In this document: positions 54,292 to 63,122 of the stretch, one piece after another
Numbering within the stretch: position 1 is the stretch's first letter
How the letters are laid out: every line of letters starts with the position of its first letter
Assembly: GCA_021846515.1 (NCBI GenBank)
Contig: JAJZWU010000001.1
Coordinates: 1 to 64,000, forward strand
Length of the DNA: 64,000 bases
Direction of reading: 5' to 3'
DNA from: Actinomycetes bacterium
GTDB taxonomy: Bacteria; Actinomycetota; Acidimicrobiia; Acidimicrobiales; JAMCPL01
Translations under genes and position numbers: made by a program
The notes under the pieces: generated by a model
Database searches by the model: none
The model's input: only the letters and a program-made list of their open reading frames with translations
Told to the model about the DNA's origin: nothing

Positions 54292-54428
54292 GAAAAATGT
54301 GGCCATATTTAGTATGATATGCAACAATATGCCAGTAACATAAAGAAGATGCCTGTAGGCTAAAGTATAAAATCACAGCTTTGGTTGCAGGTACGACAAA
54401 ATATAAATATACAAAAGGAGAGAATAGA
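54292..54428. promoter_or_regulatory. Spacer before acpP, possible internal promoter
   Basis: This 137-bp AT-rich gap is the only sizeable one in the fab operon. It contains several TATAAA-like stretches (near 54367 and 54402) and ends in AGGAG, the strong ribosome binding site of acpP. An extra promoter for the abundant ACP is plausible, but no clear -35/-10 pair stands out. Confidence 0.3.
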
Positions 54429-54668
54429 ATGAGCGATGATGAGACCTTTGACAAACTGTGCCAGTGTGCGGTGGAGGTACTACAGGTTCCACCGGAAAAA
54501 GTGGTGAAAGAAGCCAAGTTTGCCGACGACCTGGACGCTGACAGCCTTGATCTGGTCGAGCTGGTAATGATGTTGGAAGAGAGTTTTGGGATATCGGTAG
54601 ATGAATCAGAGTTGGACGGCATAGATACAGTAGGCCAAGCATACGATCTGGTAAAATCTAAGTTGTAA
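54429..54668 (+). CDS. acpP: Acyl carrier protein
   Basis: This 79-residue acidic protein carries the growing acyl chain on a phosphopantetheine arm. The attachment Ser is in DLDADSLDLVELVMMLEE. I chose the ATG at 54429, with AGGAG about 9 nt upstream. The ORF-track start at 54381 would add an unrelated 16-residue extension. The stop overlaps the fabF ATG (TAATG). Confidence 0.96.
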   Translation: MSDDETFDKLCQCAVEVLQVPPEKVVKEAKFADDLDADSLDLVELVMMLEESFGISVDESELDGIDTVGQAYDLVKSKL

Positions 54669-55891
54669 TGTACATTGGGATAGGTAAAGACGGCCCTATT
54701 GCCGGGAGAAGAGTTGCTGTAACCGGGCTGGGAGTAGTCTCATGTTGTGGTACAGGCGCAGAAGCACTGTGGCATGGGCTATTGGGCGAGCAACACAAGG
54801 GAGAAAGGGTAGTCAATGGCTTTAACCCTCTTGATTGGGTAGGACCAAAAGAGGCCAGGCGCCTGGATAAATATGCTCAATACGCCATAGCGGCCAGCCA
54901 AATGGCTGTTGACGATGCCCAATTGCTCGATGTCGACCCCGATAGGGCTGGAGTAGTCATCTCCACAGGTTTTGGAGGATTGGAAACCTTCCTGGAGCAA
55001 GTTAATGTATTTAACGAGAAGGGTGCAAACCGCGTATCCCCGTTCATGATCCCCATGCTAATGGCCAATGCGGCATCGGCCAATGTGTCAATGCGCTTTG
55101 GCTGGATGGGTCCATCTGAAAATGTGGTAACAGCATGTGCTGCCGGCACACATGGTATATCTCACGCCGCCAGAATGATAGCGTCCGGAAGGCTGGATGT
55201 TGCTATTGGTGGAGGATCGGAAGCATCTATTGCACCACTCACGGTGGCTGCCTTTGGTAATATGACTGCGTTATCGCAAGATGGGATGTCCAGACCATTT
55301 GATAAACGCAGAAGTGGGTTTGTGCTGGGCGAAGGTGCCGGTGTGTTGCTGCTGGAAGAGATGGAACACGCAATCGCCAGAGGTGCTCACATCTATGCAG
55401 AGATCAGTGGAACCGCATCCACTGCAGATGCTTATCACATCACCCAACCGGCGCCAGATGCAAGAGGTGCTGTAACATGCATGCAAATGGCCATTGCCGA
55501 TGCCGGGTTGGAGCCGTCAGCTATCGGCCATATAAACGCACATGGTACATCCACTTCACTAAACGACCTTGCAGAGTCGATCGCCATACAAAAAGTGTTT
55601 GGCGTACCATCGCCACCTGTTACATCCACCAAAGGCATCACAGGACATACACTGGGAGCAGCAGGAGCAATAGAGGCGGTTGCCACCGTACTCTCCATTG
55701 AAAAATCCCTGATACCTCCGACTGCCGGATATGAAATCAATGACGATGAAATAGCTATCGACATAGTAAGTGGATCGCCGAGGCAATGGAAGCCGGTGCA
55801 CGCTATATCCAATTCCTTCGGGTTTGGCGGGCACAACGGTTGCCTGGTAATCAGTGCTGTAAGTAACAACGGGTCACCGTCGGCCGGATGA
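54668..55891 (+). CDS. fabF: 3-oxoacyl-ACP synthase II
   Basis: This condensing enzyme extends acyl-ACP with malonyl-ACP. It begins RRVAVTGLGVVSCCGTGAEALWHGLL. The catalytic Cys is in TACAAGTHGISHAARMI, one His in INAHGTSTSLND and the second in TKGITGHTLGAAGAIEA. The C-terminal NSFGFGGHNGCLVIS completes the family pattern. It has 407 residues. Translation is probably coupled to acpP through the overlapping stop and start. Confidence 0.96.
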   Translation: MYIGIGKDGPIAGRRVAVTGLGVVSCCGTGAEALWHGLLGEQHKGERVVNGFNPLDWVGPKEARRLDKYAQYAIAASQMAVDDAQLLDVDPDRAGVVISTGFGGLETFLEQVNVFNEKGANRVSPFMIPMLMANAASANVSMRFGWMGPSENVVTACAAGTHGISHAARMIASGRLDVAIGGGSEASIAPLTVAAFGNMTALSQDGMSRPFDKRRSGFVLGEGAGVLLLEEMEHAIARGAHIYAEISGTASTADAYHITQPAPDARGAVTCMQMAIADAGLEPSAIGHINAHGTSTSLNDLAESIAIQKVFGVPSPPVTSTKGITGHTLGAAGAIEAVATVLSIEKSLIPPTAGYEINDDEIAIDIVSGSPRQWKPVHAISNSFGFGGHNGCLVISAVSNNGSPSAG

Positions 55892-55930
55892 CCAAACCTG
55901 GCAGGCACAAGCCCCCAACTCCAGCCTTGG

Positions 55931-57544
55931 ATGAAGAGTCGGACATTGGATAAGAATCCTCCCGACCTTGCGTTCGGAACATTCAGCAGAAATGCTCCCT
56001 GGCTCATCGATCCGGCGGGTATTCCGTGGCTTCATGGGATAGATACTCTTCGCGACAGGACAAGGCAGAAAGTGCCACAAATGACAAGAAAAAGGCTACT
56101 GCCACCCGGCAGTAGGGTAGCCACAATCACCTACCAAATAGGATTAGCCTCACTGAAATGGTATCTGACCAAGCGTCATGACAATCGTTCCGCATCCAGG
56201 AGGAAGTTGTCACGCAATATGCGTGTGGCCTTTGAACATCTGGGTCCCACTTTTATCAAGCTGGGACAGATCCTCTCAGCCGGTGAAGGCATCTTCCCTC
56301 AGGAACTCGTCTCCGAGTTCTCGCTCTGCCGTGATAAAGTACCGGCAGACAGTTTCCAGGTAGTACGCGATACGATAGAGTCTGAATTGGGACGCACTAT
56401 AAGTGATGTATTTCTATCCTTTGACCCGATACCCCTGGCTGCTGCATCTATAGCGCAAGTACACCCTGCACGCCTGCGTACCGGCGAACCGGTGGTAGTC
56501 AAAGTGCAGCGCCCCTATGTCAAACGACTCGTGAACAAGGACATAGCAGCAATGAGCTGGATTGCACCGCTGATCTCCGGTAGGATACCGGTAGCCACTC
56601 TTGCAAACCTCCCTGCACTAATTGAGCTGTTTACTGAGACCATAGTAGAGGAACTTGACTTTCGTCTTGAAGCCGCCAACATGCTGGACTTTGCAAACGT
56701 GCTGGCTCGCACCGGCCAGGATGCCCTGGTGGTTGCCAGACCTCACCCCCACCTCGTAACAGAGAAGGTGCTGGTGATGGAACGACTTGACGGATTCGAA
56801 TGGGGCGACGTCGAGGGCATGAGAGCTGCAGGGGTCGATACGGAAGAGGTTCTAAGGGCAGGGTTAAGAGCATTTTTAGAAGGGGCCATACTTTACGGTG
56901 TATTTCATGGCGATCTCCATGGAGGAAATCTGTCAGTACTCCCAGATGGAAAAGTAGCGGTAATGGACTTCGGCATAACTGGGAGACTGGATGACTCAAA
57001 AAGATCTGCTTTTATCAAGCTTATGGTGTCTGCATTGGCCAATGATGCCATAGGACAGGTAGATGCCCTTAAAGGGTTGGGGGCATTGCCTCCCGGGACA
57101 GACTCCAAGAAAGTAGCCACCGACTTGCGTCTCGACCAACCACCACTAGATCCGACAAAGATGGATGTCGATCAACTCGCTGCTGAGCTGAAAGACATCA
57201 CAAAGGCACTGCTATCTAATGGCGTAAAATTGCCAAAGGAACTCACCCTGTTTATCAAGGACATGATCTTTCTGGATCAGGCTGTATCTATACTGGCGCC
57301 GGATGTCGATCTGATCAAAGAGATATCGGAGCTATTTGCGTATTTTTACGAACGCTACGGCGATCAAATTGCAGACGATCTTGGAATATCGCCGGATGAC
57401 ATTCCGGCAATAGATGCCGAGGGTATCAAGACCTCACTTATGATAGCCGACCCGGTAGAGAAGCTGACTTATAACGATCTGAAAGCGAGAAGAGAGAAGC
57501 TCTGGAGCAAGATAGGGGGAGAAGATCCCTCTACCCCCTCATGA
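55931..57544 (+). CDS. AarF/UbiB (ABC1) family kinase-like protein
   Basis: This is an atypical protein-kinase-like ATPase associated with quinone or isoprenoid lipid metabolism in other organisms. It has the KxGQ family motif in HLGPTFIKLGQILSA, the Ala-rich nucleotide loop LAAASIAQVHPARL, VVKVQRPYV with the Lys, the catalytic loop FHGDLHGGNLSVL and the metal motif VMDFGITGRL. At 537 residues it has the normal length, ending in a polar tail without the usual C-terminal membrane helices. It lies 39 bp after fabF on the same strand; the link to fatty acid synthesis is positional only. MTRKRLL near residue 51 is an alternative start. Confidence 0.92.
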   Translation: MKSRTLDKNPPDLAFGTFSRNAPWLIDPAGIPWLHGIDTLRDRTRQKVPQMTRKRLLPPGSRVATITYQIGLASLKWYLTKRHDNRSASRRKLSRNMRVAFEHLGPTFIKLGQILSAGEGIFPQELVSEFSLCRDKVPADSFQVVRDTIESELGRTISDVFLSFDPIPLAAASIAQVHPARLRTGEPVVVKVQRPYVKRLVNKDIAAMSWIAPLISGRIPVATLANLPALIELFTETIVEELDFRLEAANMLDFANVLARTGQDALVVARPHPHLVTEKVLVMERLDGFEWGDVEGMRAAGVDTEEVLRAGLRAFLEGAILYGVFHGDLHGGNLSVLPDGKVAVMDFGITGRLDDSKRSAFIKLMVSALANDAIGQVDALKGLGALPPGTDSKKVATDLRLDQPPLDPTKMDVDQLAAELKDITKALLSNGVKLPKELTLFIKDMIFLDQAVSILAPDVDLIKEISELFAYFYERYGDQIADDLGISPDDIPAIDAEGIKTSLMIADPVEKLTYNDLKARREKLWSKIGGEDPSTPS

Positions 57545-57580
57545 AATAATTTTGAGAAGCCGTAGGTAGCCTATATACAT

Positions 57581-58765
57581 TTAGGGACAGCTGGCTGTCC
57601 ATATCAGCTCCGTACCACCCCCCTGATGGGGATGCACATAAAACTTCCCTCCAAGCAGCCGGGCACGGTCTGCCAGATTACGAAGGCCCATTCCCTTGGG
57701 TCGTGATACGTCATCATCTATACCCACGCCGTTGTCTACAACTCTCATCGTCAATACCCCATTGCATTTTATATTCACCCTTACAGAGGTAGCTTTGGCA
57801 TGGCGAGTTACATTTGAGAGTGCCTCATTCAGGCTGAATATGAGGTTTTCTGCAATCGAAGTTCCCTCTAGCTTCTTCAGCGATCCGGTAATATTCAATT
57901 TGGCATCAATACCTGAATGCAATATATAGTCATCAATCACCTTATGCAAATAGCCGTCCAGCGGCATATCCTCATGATCCGGGTGCGAAAGATGAAAGAT
58001 GGTAGTCCTTATCTGTTTGATAATTTCATCAAGTTCGAAAATAACCTGCTCTACCCTCTCTTCGGCTGCGGCGCTCATACCAAGCCGTTCAATGCCGTTG
58101 AGCATAAGCCCCGCACCAAATAGTCGCTGTATCACCGTATCATGCAGATCCCTAGCTATCCGCTCACGCTCTTCAAGCAATGTCAGAGTGGACAGGCGAT
58201 TATGCATTAGTGCCTTATCTATTACAATAGCGGCAGCATGACTCAGCGCAACTACAATATCTTCATCTTCAAGTGTAAACGGACTGCCATTGGTTTTATC
58301 AGTAAGATACAGGCGGCCAAACTGCTGATCACGAATATTCACTGGCACACCCAAAAAACTGCGCATTATGGGATGCGTGTCAGGATAACCTACATATTTC
58401 GGATGCTTGGTCACATCGTCTATCCGCACAGGTCCTCTATCCAGATCAAGCAAACTGAGTACCCCCCTGCCAATGGGTGGAGTTCCTATCGCCTTAATTT
58501 CATCCTCGCTCATACCAACGGGAATGAACTGCTCTATATTCCCTTCTTCGGACAACACTGATAGTGCGCCATAACGCGCCGAGACCAATTCCATGGCGGA
58601 CTCCACGATCTTCTTCAATATCTGATTCAAATCGAGATCGGAAGCCACCACCAAAACGGCATCTATTAGCTTTTGAAGCCGTTCAACATCTGATATATTG
58701 CTTAAGCCATCCGGCATGATAATAACCGTTCCTTCATCTATTCGGTGTACTTTACGTGCCCCCAT
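57581..58765 (-). CDS. GAF-domain sensor histidine kinase (DevS/DosS-like)
   Basis: This is a cytosolic two-component kinase. A single GAF domain (about 30-185: VERLQKLIDAVLVVASDLDLNQIL...FLGVPVNIRDQQFGRLYLTDKTNG) is followed by a HisKA_3 dimerisation helix with the phospho-acceptor His208 in ERERIARDLHDTVIQRLFGAGL. The HATPase domain has SLNEALSNVTRHAKAT, VVDNGVGIDDD and GMGLRNLADRARLLGGKF. It resembles the mycobacterial DosS/DosT group but has one GAF domain instead of two. I cannot tell whether it binds heme. No response regulator gene is adjacent. Confidence 0.92.
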   Translation of the reverse strand: MGARKVHRIDEGTVIIMPDGLSNISDVERLQKLIDAVLVVASDLDLNQILKKIVESAMELVSARYGALSVLSEEGNIEQFIPVGMSEDEIKAIGTPPIGRGVLSLLDLDRGPVRIDDVTKHPKYVGYPDTHPIMRSFLGVPVNIRDQQFGRLYLTDKTNGSPFTLEDEDIVVALSHAAAIVIDKALMHNRLSTLTLLEERERIARDLHDTVIQRLFGAGLMLNGIERLGMSAAAEERVEQVIFELDEIIKQIRTTIFHLSHPDHEDMPLDGYLHKVIDDYILHSGIDAKLNITGSLKKLEGTSIAENLIFSLNEALSNVTRHAKATSVRVNIKCNGVLTMRVVDNGVGIDDDVSRPKGMGLRNLADRARLLGGKFYVHPHQGGGTELIWTASCP

Positions 58766-58878
58766 GGACAGGTATTGTTCATTGCTTACGCACTCCGTTT
58801 ATATGTTTGTACATATTACTTATACGTCCTTCGTGCAACAGTTAATTATTATCTCGTATCCTGCTGCATAATTCCACA

Positions 58879-60822
58879 CTAGCCGATATCGGCAGTTGCT
58901 GGTTTATCTCTGGGCTTCATCCATATTGCGTACATATGAGCATAACGACCGCCTGACTCCATCAATTCGGCATGTGTGCCCAACTCTACAATCCTGCCAT
59001 CTTCCACTACGGCTATCCTGTCAGAATGCAGTGCAGTAGACAGTCTATGTGCGACAACAATAGAGCTCCGTCCTTCCAGTAATCTATCAAACGCCTTCTC
59101 CACCAGTCTCTCTGTAGCCATATCCACATTAGAGGTGGCTTCATCCACCAGCAACACCTTTGGGTGCGCTATAAACGCACGTGCAAGCGAGATAAGTTGC
59201 TTCTCCCCGGCCGAAAACAAAACCCCCCTGTCACCACAGATGGTGTCAAGTCCATTTGGCAGCCGGTTCATCAGGTAACCGACCCCGACCATCTCCAGCG
59301 TGTCCAGGCAATCCTGATCGCTGCACTCGGTAACTCCAAAAGCAAGATTGTCCCTGAGCGATGAGGTGAAGATAAACGGCTCCTGGGTAATTAGCAGGAC
59401 TTGACTGCGTAATGATTTCAAAGTTACTTTAGATATATCCTGACCATCTATAAGCACACGACCGCTATTTGGATCATAAAAACGATTCACCAACTTCATT
59501 ATGGTTGACTTTCCTGCACCTGTAGGACCTACTAAACAGAGTCTCTCATGACGATTGACATGAAGAGAAAGACCATTCAAAATAATCCTGGATCTCGAAT
59601 ATCCAAACGATACATTATCCATATCCACTACACCCTCTGCGACCACCAGCGGCTTGGCATGTTTACTCTCTCTCAGATCAGGCCTAGTCGATAGAAGACC
59701 GCCGAGCTTACCCATTGCAGCCTGACCTGCCTGATAAGTATTGTATAACTGGACCATCTGCTGGATAGGACCGAAAAAGGTAGAAAGGTAGAGTATAAAA
59801 GCCACCAAGCTACCTACCGACACCTGATGATGCAGGAGCATATCTCCTCCAATGAGTAGTAACGCTGCCTGCGCGGCCATACCGAGTGAGGTAGTTCCTG
59901 GCTGGTAGATAGCCTGTAGACGCGCAGTATAGACATTGGCATCACGATATCTCTCTACTACCTCGTCATGGTGTCTAATATCTCTGGAATAGCGACGGAA
60001 CTGGTCGGCAACGTGATGGCCAGCCAACGATTCAGCCAGATCAGCCAGTACGTCTGCTATACCATCTCGAACCCGCTTAAAACCTATATCTGAGCGGCTC
60101 CTAAACCAGAGCGTCATGGCGGTCAGAACTGGTATAACTACTACTATTGAATAAAGAGCCAGTAGTACATTCATAGCAAATAGCACAGCGGTCACAAATA
60201 TGATGGTCATTGCCTGTACAACCATGGTCAAAAGCCCATTTTGCAGTAGCTGGCCAACCTGCTCTATGTCGCTGGTCATTCTAGTCATGATGCGACCGGT
60301 TCGTTCGGAGGTAAAGTACCCAAGAGGCATCCTCTGTACATGGGTAAAGACCTTCATTCGTATGTCGTAGAGAATAGACTGAGTCAACCTACCGGTAAAC
60401 GCCGTCTGTAATGCCTGCAATACGATAGTGAGCAACACACTAAAAAAGAAGACCAGTGACAGGACGACAAGAACATGTAGGTTCTTATGCATAATGCCGT
60501 CATCTATGGCAATCTTTGTAATGTAGGGAGCAACCTGGAGAGACGCAGCAGCTCCACCCACAAGAACAAGGGCCAGAGCAACACTCCACTTTCTATTAGC
60601 CAGTAATGCCCGTAAATTAAAGTCATCGGACGGATCGTCTATATAATCAAATGCAGGATCAGGGCCGTCATCTAGGCTCTCCCGCTTCTCTATCGCCGAT
60701 ACGCTTTCCAGCAACTCTTCGGGTACACCTCCCCACGCCTGGTTCCCATCCCCGCGCAATGCCCCATTCCCCATACGCCCAAATCCAGCTCCCATTCCTC
60801 CTGGAAACCCACCGAACCCCAT
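58879..60822 (-). CDS. ABC exporter half-transporter, canonical Walker B partner
   Basis: This permease-ATPase fusion forms one half of a heterodimeric exporter with the preceding gene. A Gly-rich N-terminus (GFGGFPGGMGAGFGRMG) and an acidic stretch precede six membrane helices. The nucleotide-binding domain has Walker A GPTGAGKSTIMKL, a degenerate signature FSAGEKQLISLARA (usually LSGGQ) and a complete Walker B with the catalytic Glu, VLLVDEATSNVD. I chose the ATG at 60822 because GAGGAGG lies 8 nt upstream. Start and previous stop overlap. The substrate is unknown. Confidence 0.92.
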   Translation of the reverse strand: MGFGGFPGGMGAGFGRMGNGALRGDGNQAWGGVPEELLESVSAIEKRESLDDGPDPAFDYIDDPSDDFNLRALLANRKWSVALALVLVGGAAASLQVAPYITKIAIDDGIMHKNLHVLVVLSLVFFFSVLLTIVLQALQTAFTGRLTQSILYDIRMKVFTHVQRMPLGYFTSERTGRIMTRMTSDIEQVGQLLQNGLLTMVVQAMTIIFVTAVLFAMNVLLALYSIVVVIPVLTAMTLWFRSRSDIGFKRVRDGIADVLADLAESLAGHHVADQFRRYSRDIRHHDEVVERYRDANVYTARLQAIYQPGTTSLGMAAQAALLLIGGDMLLHHQVSVGSLVAFILYLSTFFGPIQQMVQLYNTYQAGQAAMGKLGGLLSTRPDLRESKHAKPLVVAEGVVDMDNVSFGYSRSRIILNGLSLHVNRHERLCLVGPTGAGKSTIMKLVNRFYDPNSGRVLIDGQDISKVTLKSLRSQVLLITQEPFIFTSSLRDNLAFGVTECSDQDCLDTLEMVGVGYLMNRLPNGLDTICGDRGVLFSAGEKQLISLARAFIAHPKVLLVDEATSNVDMATERLVEKAFDRLLEGRSSIVVAHRLSTALHSDRIAVVEDGRIVELGTHAELMESGGRYAHMYAIWMKPRDKPATADIG

Positions 60823-62612
60823 CACAATACCCTCCTCGGGTAGCTCCCTGAAGGCTCACTTCCTGTCTGGGTAGTAGCAAGTCCATAGATACGGTAATAA
60901 CCCGGCACCCTTTCCAGCAGTTCTTCATGACTACCGGATGCCACAATGCGACCGGATTTCATATAGGCCACCCGATCGGCAAGTTGGATAGTAGAGAGGC
61001 GATGAGCTATGAGCAATATAGTCTTTCCACCTCTTATTGCGGAGATGCCTGCATGCAGCGCAGTCTCAGTCTCTACATCTACAGCACTGGTAGCATCATC
61101 AAATACTATAATCTTGGGATCTGCAATCAGCAAACGTGCAATAGCAACTCTCTGGCGCTCTCCGCCCGACAACGTATATCCTCTCTCTCCGACTACCGTG
61201 TCCAATCCTTGAGGTAATTCCTCTATCAGATGCAACATGCCTGCCTGTCCGGCAACCTCCCAGATCCTATCCATAGTGACATCTGGGTTTGCATAAGATA
61301 TATTTTCCAAAAGAGATGCCGTGAAGAGAAATGGGTCATCTCCCACTATCCCCGCGCACTTTCTCAGACTGTCCAATTTAATATCTCTTACATCTATACC
61401 GTCAATCATTATGCTTCCAGCAGACACGTCGTAAAAACGGGCAAGCAGCTGAGCAATTGTAGATTTGCCACAACCGGTCATGCCAGTAATTGCAACTGTA
61501 TCGCCAGGTTCCAGAGTAAGCGAGAAGCCGTCTAGCAACAATGGCCTGGACGGATACCTGAAACTAACTGAATCAAATTCTACTCGCCCCTGTGGATCTG
61601 GAAGATCTACGGCTCCGGGGGAATCGTAAATCTCTGGACGCTCATCAAGCAACTCCAGAATCCGGCCAGCCGAGGCCGCAGCGCGCTGAAATTGAACAAG
61701 CAACACACCGAGCATCTGGAATGGGGCCTGCAGCATGACAACATAAGCACTGAACGCAACCAAATCGCCCACAGGCAGAGCACCATGTATAACCAACCAG
61801 CCACCATAGAGGAGCACCCCAAGCAACCCCAACCTGGGAATATTCTGGGCAATCGGTGCCCACTTGGCCTGAATATCCACTTGATACACAGTCGCCCATT
61901 GAAGACGCCTTGACAAACGGCTCATCAGCCCGACCTGCTGCTCTTCACGCCCATACGCCTTGATCACACGCACCCCTTCAGTATTTTCACCAGACATTGA
62001 AGTTATATCTGCACGACGAGCCTGCACCAACCACGAAGATGGAAGCATCTGGCTTCTCATTCTCCTGCCGGCCAATAAGACCAGAGGCATCGTAATCACG
62101 ACCACCAGGCTGAGCGTCGGGCTCATGGTCATCATTACGACCAAAGCAAACACGAACAGAACCAACTGGCTCAATATATTTGGCCCAAAAGCAAGTAACA
62201 TCTGTATTACCCTTACGTCTGAGTTGGCTCTCGCTACAAGCTGCCCTGATGATGTCCGATCGTAAAACGATTTAGACAGACTAGTAAGGTGACGATATAT
62301 CATCGTTCTCAAGTCGTACTCTATATCGTAAGCATTTTTCAAAAGCATAAAGCGATACATATACCCGACCCCAAAGCGTGCCACGGCAAGAAGGAGGAGA
62401 ATAACCCCGTATGTCAATAGGGACCCCCTATGAGCTACCAGAGTATTGTCAATGGCCATAGCCAGTACATACGGTCCGGCTACCTGAATAGCATTTGCCA
62501 GCATAGAGCCGATCAACGCTATAATCATTACCCGCTTCCTGTTACTTACCACCGGCCAGAAGCGCTTCACCCATCCCTTAGAGATATCGCCGTCTACCTG
62601 AAGAGCGGTCAT
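60822..62612 (-). CDS. ABC exporter half-transporter with degenerate Walker B
   Basis: This is the second half of the heterodimeric exporter (596 aa). Six membrane helices (first: VMIIALIGSMLANAIQVAGPYVLAMAI) are followed by a nucleotide-binding domain with Walker A GMTGCGKSTIAQL, an intact signature TLSGGERQRVAIARLL, and Walker B IIVFDDATSAVD, where Asp replaces the catalytic Glu. Together with its partner this yields one consensus and one degenerate ATP site, as in TM287/288-type exporters. It starts 24 bp after the aroQ stop, so it may be transcribed with aroB-aroQ. Confidence 0.93.
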   Translation of the reverse strand: MTALQVDGDISKGWVKRFWPVVSNRKRVMIIALIGSMLANAIQVAGPYVLAMAIDNTLVAHRGSLLTYGVILLLLAVARFGVGYMYRFMLLKNAYDIEYDLRTMIYRHLTSLSKSFYDRTSSGQLVARANSDVRVIQMLLAFGPNILSQLVLFVFALVVMMTMSPTLSLVVVITMPLVLLAGRRMRSQMLPSSWLVQARRADITSMSGENTEGVRVIKAYGREEQQVGLMSRLSRRLQWATVYQVDIQAKWAPIAQNIPRLGLLGVLLYGGWLVIHGALPVGDLVAFSAYVVMLQAPFQMLGVLLVQFQRAAASAGRILELLDERPEIYDSPGAVDLPDPQGRVEFDSVSFRYPSRPLLLDGFSLTLEPGDTVAITGMTGCGKSTIAQLLARFYDVSAGSIMIDGIDVRDIKLDSLRKCAGIVGDDPFLFTASLLENISYANPDVTMDRIWEVAGQAGMLHLIEELPQGLDTVVGERGYTLSGGERQRVAIARLLIADPKIIVFDDATSAVDVETETALHAGISAIRGGKTILLIAHRLSTIQLADRVAYMKSGRIVASGSHEELLERVPGYYRIYGLATTQTGSEPSGSYPRRVL

Positions 62613-62636
62613 ATCAATCCAATAGCGACCCGGGCG

Positions 62637-63122
62637 TCACAACAACGCGTGTATGGCCTTGACAGCAAGGATGTAACCAAGACCGCCAAAACCAGCTATA
62701 GACCCCTCAGCTATCTCCGCCAAAACAGATACGTGCCTAAACTCCTCTCGTGCAACAGGGTTGGAGAGATGTACCTCCACTACGATCCCGTCATATGCCG
62801 CCAGGGCATCACGTATTGACCATGAATAATGAGTAAGTGCCCCAAGGTTGGCTATTATAGCTACCGCCCTTCCTGTGGCGGAGTGGATTGAACCAACGAT
62901 CTCTCCCTCATGGTTGGACTGAAAGTGCTCTATGGTAAACCCAAGTTGCTTGGCCTCCTCGGCAGCTGCCTGTATGTGCATATCCAAGGTTGCTCTGCCG
63001 TATATTGCAGGCTCTCTTGTTCCCAGGAGGTCCAGGTTTGGACCTGACACGACAAGGATGATTCCCCTATTGCCGCTGTTTCCTGAGTTCACTTCCAAGT
63101 TGCCAATACTACCGGGGTTCAT
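62637..63122 (-). CDS. aroQ: 3-dehydroquinate dehydratase, type II
   Basis: This shikimate pathway enzyme dehydrates 3-dehydroquinate. The short type II fold shows VVSGPNLDLLGTREPAIYG (catalytic Tyr), FQSNHEGEIVGSIHSA, NLGALTHYSWSIRDAL and EVHLSNPVAREEFRHVS (catalytic His). The 161 residues include a polar N-terminal extension of about 20. Its ATG overlaps the aroB stop (ATGA), indicating coupled translation. Confidence 0.95.
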   Translation of the reverse strand: MNPGSIGNLEVNSGNSGNRGIILVVSGPNLDLLGTREPAIYGRATLDMHIQAAAEEAKQLGFTIEHFQSNHEGEIVGSIHSATGRAVAIIANLGALTHYSWSIRDALAAYDGIVVEVHLSNPVAREEFRHVSVLAEIAEGSIAGFGGLGYILAVKAIHALL

